Positions 8,895-16,577 are shown, counted from the first letter of the stretch. The stretch: 17,948 bases of DNA from Candidatus Kapaibacterium sp. (GCA_027858275.1 JAQIDA010000297.1:1-17948), one strand, 5' to 3'. Program-made: numbers and translations. Notes: generated from the sequence alone by a model not told the origin.

Positions 8895-9812
8895 ATGTCA
8901 AAGATAACTGATAAATTGATCGAATTCCTTCTTCTGACAATCGGTTTCTTCTCCTCGAAGATATCCCTGTCTTCGAGATTGAAATTTGGCAGAGCTCTGG
9001 GAACAATGCTGCGAAATTTCAGTAAGAAGCGGCAGAGGATAACCTATGACAATATTCGTCACGCTTTTCCGGAGTACAGCGATGAACAATGTCGACGTCT
9101 CGTGAAAGCATCCTATGCCAATCTGGGAACAGTTTTAGTTGAAATTCCCTGCATGAAGTACTTCAATGAAGATGATTACAATAAATATGTCAAATTTGAA
9201 AATTCTGATATTATCCATAGCAATCGAGACAAAGGGATGATCCTAATGTCCGGACATTTCGGCAATTGGGAGTTTACGTCTTATGCCGTTGGCCTGTACC
9301 ATGATATCCCCGTCTCAATTATTGTGAAACATCAGAAAAATAAATATGTAGACGCAATTATCAACGAATACCGAACAAAAGGCGGCAATCAAGTTGTCTT
9401 TATGGATAATGCAGCCCGTGCAATCGTTAAAACCATTCGTTCGGGCGGAGTTGTAGCGATTATTGCCGACCAAAGCGCGCGCCGCAACAACGGCATTGTC
9501 ACTGAATTTTTCGGGCGTGAAGTATTGACTTATGCTGCGCCTGCAGAACTCGCCTTAAAATTTAACGTCCCGATAATCTGTGGATTTGCCCACAGAGACA
9601 GCGAGGGTGTATATCATGTGAAGATGTCGGAACTGAAATCAGATGACCTCGAAAACAATGATGAAGGCATTTTGGAATTAACCAAAAGGCATGTCAAAGC
9701 CCTCGAAAACGCAATCAGAGAGCAACCCGAAATGTGGTCATGGCAACACAGGCGTTGGAAATATAATCCCGGTAAAACTACAGATCTATACAAAGAGTCA
9801 GGTCTGAAATGA
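8895..9812 (+). CDS. LpxL/HtrB-family lipid A biosynthesis acyltransferase
   Basis: This 305-residue protein has the normal length and layout for the family that adds a secondary acyl chain to lipid A (or a related lipid) at the inner face of the cytoplasmic membrane, using acyl-ACP. A hydrophobic N-terminal stretch (residues 8-25) is a likely membrane anchor. The catalytic HX4E motif is visible as H121-FGNW-E126 in MSGHFGNWE. Further family signatures follow: IIADQSARRNNG, a substrate-site Phe-Phe-Gly, TYAAPAELALKFNVPI, and the terminal EMWSWQHRRWKY. The start is 2 bases after the GWxTD stop; a GAAGAGGA sequence about 13 bases upstream is a weak, distant ribosome site, so translational coupling is likely. 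It overlaps the next gene by 4 bases. Which acyl chain and acceptor position it uses cannot be read from sequence. Confidence 0.9.
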   Translation: MSKITDKLIEFLLLTIGFFSSKISLSSRLKFGRALGTMLRNFSKKRQRITYDNIRHAFPEYSDEQCRRLVKASYANLGTVLVEIPCMKYFNEDDYNKYVKFENSDIIHSNRDKGMILMSGHFGNWEFTSYAVGLYHDIPVSIIVKHQKNKYVDAIINEYRTKGGNQVVFMDNAARAIVKTIRSGGVVAIIADQSARRNNGIVTEFFGREVLTYAAPAELALKFNVPIICGFAHRDSEGVYHVKMSELKSDDLENNDEGILELTKRHVKALENAIREQPEMWSWQHRRWKYNPGKTTDLYKESGLK

Positions 9813-10867
9813 AAAAAAAAGCATTAAAAGATTTCAAGCACACAGCTCTGATCCAAACAGCCTTTCTCGGCGATGTAGTTCTGACATTGCCCCTGGTTCA
9901 GGCAATAAAAGAAATCAATCCCGACATTAAAATCACTTTTGTAACAACTCCCGCCGCTGCTTCAATAGTACGTTTGGCAGATGCTGTTGACAATGTGATA
10001 GTCTATGACAAAAGAGGCGGCCAATCCGGATTCGGCGGAATAAGCTTCATGGCGGCATCTTTGCACGATTTGGGAGTAGATGTAGTCATTAGTCCTCATC
10101 GTTCGCTCAGGACAACGACAATCAGTAAAATAACCCGTACTCACACAGTAGGCTTTGACAAAAACGCAATGTCCTTCTTATATTCAGCCACAGTCAAATA
10201 TAAACCACATTTGCATGAAATCAAGAGAAATTTATCCCTCTTATCAGCTTTTTCTGATACGCCTGATTATATTGATAATCTCCCTGTTCCCAAAATCACA
10301 ATACCTGAATCAGACAATGAAAAAATTAATGGATTATTGAAGGAAAACGGGGTAGAGGATGATGACAAAATCGTAGTTCTCGCTCCCGGATCAGTTTGGG
10401 CTACAAAAAAATGGACTGAAGAAGGCTCCGCCGATCTGACAGTCTTATTAAAAAAGGCCGGATATACGCCCGTACTGATCGGCGCTGAATCGGATCAACC
10501 CATTTGCGATCGAATAAAAGAAAAATCCCAATGTCTGTCATTTGCCGGAATAACATCCCTTCCACAGACGCTTGCTCTAATGAAAAAAGCTCGCTTGGCA
10601 GTGACAAATGACAGCGCCCCGACTCATTTTGCCGGGTTAGGTCGATGCCCTGTTGTAACAATCTTCGGAGCGACAGCAACGATATTTGGGTTTGGCCCGA
10701 TCGGTCAATTTGACAGAGTTGTGCAAAACGAAGAATTGAAATGCAGACCATGCGCAATTCACGGACAAAATCAATGCCCCGTCGGCACTTTCGAATGCAT
10801 GAAAAGTATTAGTGCCGAAAGAGTTTTTGAAGAATGTAATAAATCCTTATCTGCGACGACTTTATAA
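9809..10867 (+). CDS. Glycosyltransferase family 9 (ADP-heptose:LPS heptosyltransferase type)
   Basis: This 352-residue protein fits GT9, the WaaC/WaaF/WaaQ family that transfers heptose to the lipopolysaccharide inner core in the cytoplasm. The N-terminal Rossmann half starts TALIQTAFLGDVVLTLPLV. The C-terminal donor-binding half begins with the diagnostic LAPGSVWATKKW (A192-P193-G194-S195) and carries VTNDSAPTHFAGL (N267, D268, H273). A Cys-rich tail (KCRPCAIHGQNQCPVG, then ECMKSI) is typical of WaaF-type members. Its ATG overlaps the stop of the acyltransferase as ATGA, giving clear translational coupling. Both enzymes act on lipopolysaccharide, so this is a coherent envelope operon. Sugar and acceptor are inferred from the family only, so no symbol is given. 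Confidence 0.9.
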   Translation: MKKKALKDFKHTALIQTAFLGDVVLTLPLVQAIKEINPDIKITFVTTPAAASIVRLADAVDNVIVYDKRGGQSGFGGISFMAASLHDLGVDVVISPHRSLRTTTISKITRTHTVGFDKNAMSFLYSATVKYKPHLHEIKRNLSLLSAFSDTPDYIDNLPVPKITIPESDNEKINGLLKENGVEDDDKIVVLAPGSVWATKKWTEEGSADLTVLLKKAGYTPVLIGAESDQPICDRIKEKSQCLSFAGITSLPQTLALMKKARLAVTNDSAPTHFAGLGRCPVVTIFGATATIFGFGPIGQFDRVVQNEELKCRPCAIHGQNQCPVGTFECMKSISAERVFEECNKSLSATTL

Positions 10868-10902
10868 GTAGTAGTGCAGCAGCAGGGTAAAATTATAAGT
10901 GC

Positions 10903-11011
10903 TGTAGGGGCGAACCCTGTGTGGTCGCCCGGCGTAGTTTCACGATAGAATACGCTACTGTTAAATGCCCGGAAAATAACTCCGGGCGAGCACGCAGGCA
11001 TCGCCCCTACA
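10903..11011. repeat. 109-bp palindromic repeat element, copy 1 (two arms)
   Basis: The ends are 30-bp inverted repeats: 10903-10932 begins TGTAGGGGCGAACCCTGTGT, and 10982-11011 is its reverse complement with 26 of 30 positions matching. The outer 11 bp and inner 8 bp are perfect. The 49-bp centre contains a GCGTA/TACGC pairing (10932-10936 with 10951-10955). GCCCGG at 10967-10972 can also pair with CCGGGC at 10982-10987, so alternative folds exist. It carries no ORF and begins 35 bases after the glycosyltransferase stop. The left arm recurs at 17504-17533 with one mismatch, which shows a dispersed family. This is consistent with a MITE/REPIN-like non-autonomous element. No transposase is seen here, and no clear target duplication is visible. 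Confidence 0.85.
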
Positions 11012-11017
11012 AATGGG

Positions 11018-11043
11018 AATGTCATAATGGATTTGATGACATT
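11018..11043 (+). terminator. Probable terminator after the glycosyltransferase operon
   Basis: AATGTCAT at 11018-11025 pairs perfectly (8 bp) with ATGACATT at 11036-11043 around a 10-base loop. A T-rich tract, GTTTCGATTTTT, follows. The stem is AT-rich and the T-run is interrupted, so strength is uncertain. It lies just past the repeat element and before the lipoprotein gene. Confidence 0.45.
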
Positions 11044-11117
11044 GTTTCGATTTTTCAGGGTTTGTTTTATCCTCATAAAAATAAATGAAAATATTTTGAG
11101 ACCAATTCGAGGTTAAT

Positions 11118-12290
11118 GTGTCATTAAGTAATAGAGACATTAAAATGAAAAGTTCTTTTGAAATATTAAATGTTTTCGGAAGTATGATCAGAAAAAACGA
11201 CAAGACTAAGACCAAGCAGACAATCAGAACTGCCGCGCTTATTTGTGCATCAATTTTGTTTATCACAGCTTGTGATGTTTGTGAGCCGATCAAACCCGCT
11301 AAATATGAGAGTGAAATATATTTTTCGGCAATGCCCTTAACTGAGTCAGTGCCGTCGATATACGGAATTGACGCGCAAGGAGCAGACCTGAGAGAGATAA
11401 TCAAAAATGGAGTCCTCTGTTCTGCACCGGCAATAAACGGTAATTTCGCTTTTATACGTGAAGAAGCAGGCTCAACAAGCCTGATGATCTACGAGGGAGA
11501 GGACGCAGGAGTAAAAAAAGTCCAACTCGGCGAAGCATACAAAAATCCCGGTGACGCGGTTATCTCCGCAAAAGGTAATTATCTGGCTTTCACCGCTGAA
11601 CATCTCGGTGACAGAGTTCTTGTCCTACAGGACAACAGCATCGGCGCCGTTCAGAAAGAGGTCAGTCAGAAGTATTTACTCGGATCAGGATTTGCTTTTT
11701 CACCGGACAATGAGTATTTGGCGTTTTTTGAAGAAGACCCCGGAATAATTCTTAAAATTATTCACACGGACGATCTTGCTGTCAAAGAAACCAACTTCTA
11801 TCCGGCAGGATCAGTCAAACTGAGCTCTGAAGCAAGGGTCGAATGGTCTCAAGACAGTCAGTGGATCACTTATACTTTGAACGAAGAAGACGAAGATCAG
11901 ATTTATGTCAGATCGCTCAACGGCACAATCGGAAGAAAGTACACAGCCAAGAAATTTGGCGCCCTTCATCCGGTGTTCGCGCAAGACGAAACTGATTTAT
12001 GTTGTTCCGGCAGACTCGGTCATATCCATCGCTACGATGTTGCGACCGACACCACAAGAAGATATTATCTTGTAAAAGCCGACACTTCGTTTGAGATGAA
12101 TAAGTATCCGAGATGGTCGTCAGAGGGTGAAGATAAAGTGATCTACTCATGCTATCCGAAGCATAACACAGAGGGGAAGTTTTCTGCTGTGCTGAAGATA
12201 GTCAGTGACGTTTATAATACTGATTACGAAAAGATGCGACACAGAGTATTATGCTCGAATGTGTATAAAGCTTTCTGGCGAAGAAAGTAA
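11118..12290 (+). CDS. Lipoprotein with TolB/PD40-like beta-propeller repeats
   Basis: The GTG start is chosen for GAGG at 11109-11112, 5 bases upstream. In-frame ATGs at 11145 and 11184 are alternatives; the last would give a more conventional 29-residue signal. The N-region is basic (RKNDKTKTKQTIR), followed by a short hydrophobic core ending FITAC, a near-consensus lipobox with the acylated Cys at residue 52 of the long form. After it come propeller-type repeats reading the data as strands: EIYFSAMPLTES...IYGIDAQGADLREI, GNYLAFTAEHLGDRVLVL, FSPDNEYLAFFEEDPG, VEWSQDSQWITYTLN and PRWSSEGEDKVIYS. These resemble TolB/PD40 (WD40-like) blades, which usually bind peptides or other proteins. It is followed by an ECF sigma gene after 59 bases and may belong to the same unit. 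Partner and function are unknown. Confidence 0.8.
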   Translation: MSLSNRDIKMKSSFEILNVFGSMIRKNDKTKTKQTIRTAALICASILFITACDVCEPIKPAKYESEIYFSAMPLTESVPSIYGIDAQGADLREIIKNGVLCSAPAINGNFAFIREEAGSTSLMIYEGEDAGVKKVQLGEAYKNPGDAVISAKGNYLAFTAEHLGDRVLVLQDNSIGAVQKEVSQKYLLGSGFAFSPDNEYLAFFEEDPGIILKIIHTDDLAVKETNFYPAGSVKLSSEARVEWSQDSQWITYTLNEEDEDQIYVRSLNGTIGRKYTAKKFGALHPVFAQDETDLCCSGRLGHIHRYDVATDTTRRYYLVKADTSFEMNKYPRWSSEGEDKVIYSCYPKHNTEGKFSAVLKIVSDVYNTDYEKMRHRVLCSNVYKAFWRRK

Positions 12291-12349
12291 TTAAGTCAAC
12301 GCAGACAATGACCGGGCAAATTGAAGTTAAACAATAAAACAGCATATCA

Positions 12350-12916
12350 GTGGCCGACAGATACAGCAAATATAACGACTCCGAACTTTTTCATGCTTTG
12401 AAAGGCAATGATCAAGAAAAAGAAGCTGCGTTCGGCGAGCTGTATACCAGGTATTCGCAAAGAGTTTACGCTTATTGTTTAAAAGTGGTCGGCAACGAAA
12501 CAGACGTGCAGGATATCTTTCAGGAAGCAATGCTGAAGTTTTACGACTCAGCAATCAAATTGAAAAGTTTGGATAATGTCCCGGGCTATATGCTGATAAC
12601 AGCAAGAAATATATGCCTCAATTTTAAAAGAGATAAAAAAAAGACATTTAATATAGACGATTACCAGTTCTTTACTAATGACAGCGGATATGAAAAGAAA
12701 GAGTTATTACAACTGCTTTCCACCGCGCTTGAACTTCTCGACTTCGATTACCGCGAAGCATTTGTCCTCAGACTATATCACGGTATGACATACAAAGAGA
12801 TAGCTGAAGTGGCGGGAATATCAGTCTCCGCGGCAAAGAACAGAGTTTGGCGAGCCAAAGACAAAATAAAAGAGATTTTGGCTCCTTACACAGAAGATTT
12901 ATCAAAGATAAAATAG
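12350..12916 (+). CDS. RNA polymerase ECF sigma factor (sigma-70 family)
   Basis: This 188-residue protein has the two-domain layout of extracytoplasmic-function sigma factors. Region 2 covers about residues 26-97 (AAFGELYTRYSQRVYAYCL, then DVQDIFQEAMLKFY and PGYMLITARNICLNFKRDKKK, the -10 recognition part). Region 4 covers about residues 122-178, with the helix-turn-helix starting at residue 146: MTYKEIAEVAGISVSAAKNR followed by VWRAKDKI. There is no region 3 and no C-terminal extension. The only start that keeps the normal N-terminus is GTG at 12350; no clear Shine-Dalgarno precedes it. The next gene, 60 bases on, encodes a membrane protein whose N-terminus looks like an anti-sigma domain, so the factor is probably held inactive at the membrane until a signal arrives. 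Confidence 0.93.
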   Translation: MADRYSKYNDSELFHALKGNDQEKEAAFGELYTRYSQRVYAYCLKVVGNETDVQDIFQEAMLKFYDSAIKLKSLDNVPGYMLITARNICLNFKRDKKKTFNIDDYQFFTNDSGYEKKELLQLLSTALELLDFDYREAFVLRLYHGMTYKEIAEVAGISVSAAKNRVWRAKDKIKEILAPYTEDLSKIK

Positions 12917-12974
12917 ACAGATATTAACAGATAAAAACAGACAGACACTAACAGACAATTATAGACAGAACAGA
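12917..12974 (+). repeat. ACAGA direct-repeat cluster between sigma and partner genes
   Basis: ACAGA occurs seven times in 58 bases, starting at 12917, 12927, 12937, 12941, 12951, 12965 and 12970. Four of the intervals are 10 or 14 bases; the first three copies are exactly 10 apart, about one helical turn. The cluster fills the whole gap between the sigma stop and the partner start, and leaves no Shine-Dalgarno before the ATG at 12977. It could be a protein-binding array, an A-rich ribosome loading region or simple-sequence drift. Confidence 0.6.
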
Positions 12975-12976
12975 TT

Positions 12977-14170
12977 ATGAGTAACAAAGATTTAATACGA
13001 CAGTACATGGACGGGGAACTGGACAACGTCGGCGAAGATGTCCTATTCTCAGAAATGGCGAATGATCGTGCTTTGCGAAGCGATTTCAATCAGCATATTG
13101 AGATTGATAACGCGGCAAGAACCGACATGAGCAGAATAAACGTCCCTGCAGAATCTTCAAGGACAATTTTTTCAACTCTCGGATTTGCCATTCCGGCAAC
13201 AATCAGCGGTAGTGTTGTTAACGGTCCCGTCGGTTTGTGGTCTCGTTACGGCAAAACAGTTATTGCAGCTTGCTCAGCAGCTTGTGTTACGGCCTTGATG
13301 TTTGTCGTTACGAACGATCCGGCCGAAGAAAATATTCAGACTGCGTCTAATGCATCAAGACCTGCTGTTGAAGCAGTAATCCAAGCGCCTGTAGTAAGTT
13401 CATTCGCTGATGCCGCCGCCGATAATCAGGCATCGAATGTTATTGTCGCTAATAATGTTGAATCTGTCACAACGACTGTACCCGCTGTTATTAATACAAC
13501 TGCAAATTCATCTAATATCAATACTCTGAGTGTAACTCCTGTAATTGAAAACGAGAATGTGCGGAATGATGCTCCGATTCAAGTTCTTGCAAAATCAAAT
13601 TACGATCTTGCGCGAAATGAAATATCACTCGGCAGATCAAATTCAGTCTTTATGCCGAATAATTATCAACAGGATGATCTTGATTTGTTATCAAATGACA
13701 TCTCAGGCAGATGGATAGTTGAATTGTCAAATAACAGCTCTCTTAATGATAATGTAATCGTTCCCGGATCAGAAACCGGAGTTCTTGAAAACTTGAACTT
13801 AGCGTTGATGTACAAATCTACCCCTAATTGGTCATTTGGTGTTCAACTCGGTCGCGAGACTTTCAACAAAATATATGACTTAGACGCTAATACAAACGCT
13901 TTGATGAATCGTGGTTGCTGGACTTATGGCGCGATCGCCAAATACTCAACTGATTTCATGAGCCTCATGTTCCCTTATATACAGGGTTTTGCGGGCGGAT
14001 CCGAATTCGGTTTCCTCAGCAAACTCAGAGTAGGAACAGAAATACCTGTTAACAACATGATCTCACTAAATGCCGGACTCGAATACGGAGGATTATTCTC
14101 CAACATCTACGGCAACATCAACCGAATAGACAAATTGTCATTCGTCGGCAGCATGAGCTTCAATTTCTAA
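12977..14170 (+). CDS. Putative trans-envelope anti-sigma regulator with C-terminal beta-barrel-like region
   Basis: The 397-residue protein lies directly after the ECF sigma gene. Residues 1-60 (DLIRQYMDGELDNVGEDVLF, FNQHIEIDNAARTDM) are charged and helical like the cytoplasmic part of anti-sigma factors, but have no zinc-binding HxxxCxxC. One membrane helix spans about residues 94-112 (TVIAACSAACVTALMFVV). Residues 113-240 form a low-complexity linker rich in Val, Asn, Ala and Thr, long enough to cross the periplasm. From about residue 243, eight amphipathic segments can be drawn (WIVELSNNSS, LNLALMYKST, WSFGVQLGRE, TYGAIAKYST, FPYIQGFAGG, LSKLRVGTEI, SLNAGLEYGG, SFVGSMSFNF), and the chain ends in Phe like an outer-membrane barrel. 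The anti-sigma role is inferred from position and topology. It could instead be an outer-membrane protein with an unusual membrane anchor. Confidence 0.75.
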   Translation: MSNKDLIRQYMDGELDNVGEDVLFSEMANDRALRSDFNQHIEIDNAARTDMSRINVPAESSRTIFSTLGFAIPATISGSVVNGPVGLWSRYGKTVIAACSAACVTALMFVVTNDPAEENIQTASNASRPAVEAVIQAPVVSSFADAAADNQASNVIVANNVESVTTTVPAVINTTANSSNINTLSVTPVIENENVRNDAPIQVLAKSNYDLARNEISLGRSNSVFMPNNYQQDDLDLLSNDISGRWIVELSNNSSLNDNVIVPGSETGVLENLNLALMYKSTPNWSFGVQLGRETFNKIYDLDANTNALMNRGCWTYGAIAKYSTDFMSLMFPYIQGFAGGSEFGFLSKLRVGTEIPVNNMISLNAGLEYGGLFSNIYGNINRIDKLSFVGSMSFNF

Positions 14171-14181
14171 AAAAAATATAT

Positions 14182-14204
14182 ACAAGGGAGCTAGCCTCCC
14201 TTGT
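14182..14204 (+). terminator. Terminator-like hairpin after the sigma/regulator genes
   Basis: ACAAGGGAG at 14182-14190 pairs perfectly with CTCCCTTGT at 14196-14204 around a CTAGC loop, 11 bases after the stop codon. An A-run precedes it and only a short TTTCT follows, so the U-tract is weak. Its position at the end of the operon supports a terminator. Confidence 0.6.
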
Positions 14205-14399
14205 TTCTACATAGATCCTTCGTATCGAAGGCTGACAAAACCTGATGCTCTCCGACATGCCCCGCCGCAGAGCGAAATTGTAACAAACACAAAATAAAAT
14301 AAATTAGAAGCTGCGGAGAGGTGATTTGCATTATCCACAGTGGATTCCTACAATTGACTTAATAAAAACTTTTCTTGTCTATTCATCAAGAGATATTTT
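14205..14399. other. Gene-free stretch with two short palindromes
   Basis: No coding region is supported here. CCTTCG at 14217-14222 pairs with CGAAGG at 14226-14231 around a TAT loop. The palindrome ATCCACAGTGGAT lies at 14333-14345 and overlaps a perfect DnaA-box 9-mer, TTATCCACA, at 14331-14339. The box stands alone, so an origin is not supported. The last 50 bases probably hold the promoter of the propeller gene. Confidence 0.6.
14354..14383 (+). promoter_or_regulatory. Possible sigma-70-like promoter of the propeller gene
   Basis: TTGACT at 14354-14359 matches five of six bases of a -35 box. TCTATT at 14378-14383, after an 18-base spacer, matches four of six bases of a -10 box. It sits just ahead of the AAGAGA ribosome site at 14388-14393 and the start at 14400, which would leave a very short leader. 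This is a weak match, and promoters in this phylum often deviate from the E. coli consensus. Confidence 0.25.
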
Positions 14400-16514
14400 A
14401 TGAAAACCCGAACATTACTTCTTTTTTCAATCTTAGCAATTATTTCCAATGTTTTTTCGGCGAAAGCGGAAGATAAGTGGGTGCAGTATACTTATAGCGA
14501 CAATGTGCGTGCTATTGCTGAAGAAGGTGACTATATGTGGCTGGGGACTAACGGCGGATTAGTTAAAATGAACAAAACAACAGGTGAAAAGGCTTTTTAT
14601 AATGCTGGGAACTCCGGATTGCCTGTTAATAGTATTCGTTTAATCGTTATAGATTCACTTGGGAACAAGTGGCTTGGGACTAAAGGCATTGTGAAATATG
14701 ACGGCACGAAATGGACTGTGTATAATACAGGAAATTCAGGATTGCCGAGTGATGGAGTGTATTCAATTGCAATAGACAAGCAAGGAAATAATTGGATCGG
14801 AACAAGTCAAGGAATAGCGAAATATGACGGCATGAATTGGACAGTGTATAATAGCGTCAACACCGGAGTGCCTATTAATTCTATTTATTCAATCGCTATA
14901 GATTCCCAAGGTAATAAGTGGTTTGGATCATATGGTCGTGTAATAAAATATGACGGTACGAATTGGATTGTTTATAATGAGGAAAACACCGGAATAGCGA
15001 TTAGTCATGTAAATTCAATCACAATAGACTCTCACGGGAATAAGTGGTTTGTAACACAAGAAGGTGTAGTGAAATATGACGGCACGAATTGGACTGTGTA
15101 TAATACAGAAAATTCAGGATTGCCGAGTGATTATGTAAATTCAATCACAATAGACTCTCAGGGCAATAAGTGGTTTGGAACACTAGAAGGTGCAGTGAAA
15201 TATGACGATACGAATTGGATTGTGTATAATTCTGACAACTCAGGATTACCGCATAAAACTGTATATTCAATTACGATAGACTCCAAAGGCAATAAGTGGT
15301 TTGGAACAGGAAAAGGTGTAGTGAAATATGACGGTACGAATTGGACTGAGTATGAAACCCGCAATTCAGGACTGTCCGGTAATCATGTGCGTGCTTCAGC
15401 GATAGACTTCCAAGGCAATAAGTGGTTTGGAATATCATACGGTGGTGTGGTGAAATATGATAGCACGAATTGGGCTGTTTATAATAAAGAAAACTCCGGA
15501 TTGCCGGATAGTACTGTGCTCTCAATATCAATAGACTTTCAAGGTAATAAGTGGTTTGGAACTCGAGAGGGTGTAGCGAAATATGACGGTACGAATTGGA
15601 CTGTGTTTAATGAAGAAAACTCCGGATTAGCGAATAATTATATAACTTCCTCCGCAATAGACTCTCAGGGCAATAAGTGGTTCGGAACATATGGAGGCGT
15701 AGCGAAATATGACGGCACGAATTGGATTGTATATAATCCGGACAATTCAGGATTACCGACAAACTACATGACTTCAATTGCAATAGACTCTCTTAACAAT
15801 AAGTGGTTTGGATTACAACATGGCGTAGCGAAATATGACGGCACGAATTGGATTGTGTATAATTTCCACAACTCCGAATTGCCGAGTGATGGAGTGTTCT
15901 CAATTGCGATAGACAAGCAAGGAAATAAGTGGATTGGAACAAGGAGTGGCTTAGCGAAATATGACGACTCAGATTGGACAATATATAATACAGCCAACTC
16001 AGGCTTGCCGAATAATCGTATTTACTCAATCGCAATAGACTCCCACGGCAATAAGTGGTTTGGAACTGCATATGGCGTAGCCAAATATGACGGTACGAAT
16101 TGGACAGTGTATAATACTCGTAACTCCGGATTGGTGTACCACGATATTCAAACAATCTCAATAGACAACCAAGACAATAAATGGTTTGGAACAGCCAGCG
16201 GCCTGGCAGTCCTCTTCGCAGGCGAAACTGACATAGTCGAATACCAAACTATTGCCGGGTCTCATTTATCCGTCACGCCCAATCCAATAGCTGACGAAAC
16301 AAAAATCAGCTTTGTCACAGCCGAAGCCGCAAATGTGAATCTGTACATAACAGACCTTTCGGGAATTGTTATCGACAGACTTGTTAATAATGAATTTCGA
16401 TCAGCAGGAGAGCATAGTTTGAAATTCCGTGCCGACGGATTGGCCGCCGGAGTCTATTTCTGCACTCTGAAGGTAGGAAAGATTTCTGAGACAATAAAGA
16501 TCGTGCTGAAGTAG
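14400..16514 (+). CDS. Secreted 14-blade beta-propeller protein with T9SS type A sorting domain
   Basis: A signal peptide covers residues 1-23 (MKTRTLLLFSILAIISNVFS, then AKA). Residues of about 25-606 are tandem repeats of 41-43, mostly 42, residues with the pattern NSGLP-x(4)-SIAID-x-x-GNKWFGT-x-x-GVAKYDGTNWTVYN, as in the Reg_prop/two-component-regulator propeller family. Fourteen W-x-G strands can be counted, from MWLGTNGG near residue 48 to KWFGTASG near residue 600. This fits two seven-bladed propellers or one large ring. The last 80 or so residues form a T9SS type A sorting domain: V625-TPNP-629, VNLYITDLSGIVIDRL, the late Gly-Val-Tyr in LAAGVYFCTLK, and a terminal basic tail ETIKIVLK. 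The product is therefore probably exported by Sec and T9SS to the cell surface or medium. There is no histidine kinase or output domain, so it is not a sensor kinase. AAGAGA at 14388-14393, 6 bases upstream, supports the start. Ligand is unknown. Confidence 0.9.
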   Translation: MKTRTLLLFSILAIISNVFSAKAEDKWVQYTYSDNVRAIAEEGDYMWLGTNGGLVKMNKTTGEKAFYNAGNSGLPVNSIRLIVIDSLGNKWLGTKGIVKYDGTKWTVYNTGNSGLPSDGVYSIAIDKQGNNWIGTSQGIAKYDGMNWTVYNSVNTGVPINSIYSIAIDSQGNKWFGSYGRVIKYDGTNWIVYNEENTGIAISHVNSITIDSHGNKWFVTQEGVVKYDGTNWTVYNTENSGLPSDYVNSITIDSQGNKWFGTLEGAVKYDDTNWIVYNSDNSGLPHKTVYSITIDSKGNKWFGTGKGVVKYDGTNWTEYETRNSGLSGNHVRASAIDFQGNKWFGISYGGVVKYDSTNWAVYNKENSGLPDSTVLSISIDFQGNKWFGTREGVAKYDGTNWTVFNEENSGLANNYITSSAIDSQGNKWFGTYGGVAKYDGTNWIVYNPDNSGLPTNYMTSIAIDSLNNKWFGLQHGVAKYDGTNWIVYNFHNSELPSDGVFSIAIDKQGNKWIGTRSGLAKYDDSDWTIYNTANSGLPNNRIYSIAIDSHGNKWFGTAYGVAKYDGTNWTVYNTRNSGLVYHDIQTISIDNQDNKWFGTASGLAVLFAGETDIVEYQTIAGSHLSVTPNPIADETKISFVTAEAANVNLYITDLSGIVIDRLVNNEFRSAGEHSLKFRADGLAAGVYFCTLKVGKISETIKIVLK
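14610..16203 (+). repeat. Tandem ~126-bp coding repeats of the propeller gene
   Basis: The blades are repeated at DNA level too: 123-129 bp units, mostly 126 bp, share near-identical blocks such as AAATATGACGGCACGAATTG and GGCAATAAGTGGTTTGGAAC. Thirteen units start with an Asn-Ser/Thr-Gly-type turn, the first at 14610. The strong similarity explains long antisense open frames here and makes the array a likely site of slippage or unequal recombination, changing blade number in whole units. Confidence 0.85.
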
Positions 16515-16577
16515 TCTCAGAAAAGAGAGAATCTTAATGAATAACTCGTTGTTTACTTAAACGGAAACTTTATAGCA

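Noticed and set aside
10401..10757. 118-codon minus-strand open frame
   Set aside because: It lies wholly inside the well-supported glycosyltransferase gene and its product resembles no known family.
10961..11404. 147-codon minus-strand open frame crossing the palindrome and the lipoprotein start
   Set aside because: It runs through a non-coding repeat, the terminator hairpin and the antisense of a gene with a clear lipobox. The product has no coherent domain pattern.
14331..14339. Perfect DnaA-box 9-mer TTATCCACA, possible replication origin
   Set aside because: It is a single box with no cluster, no AT-rich unwinding region beside it and no dnaA, dnaN or similar gene nearby. One such match is expected by chance in a genome.
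15158..16161. Several antisense open frames of 68-122 codons inside the propeller gene
   Set aside because: They recur because the 126-bp units repeat the same stop-free antisense frame. They show no family features and have no ribosome sites.
14610..16203. Regularly spaced repeats as a CRISPR array
   Set aside because: Units are 126 bp, in frame, translate to propeller blades, and have no unique 30-40-bp spacers or cas genes.
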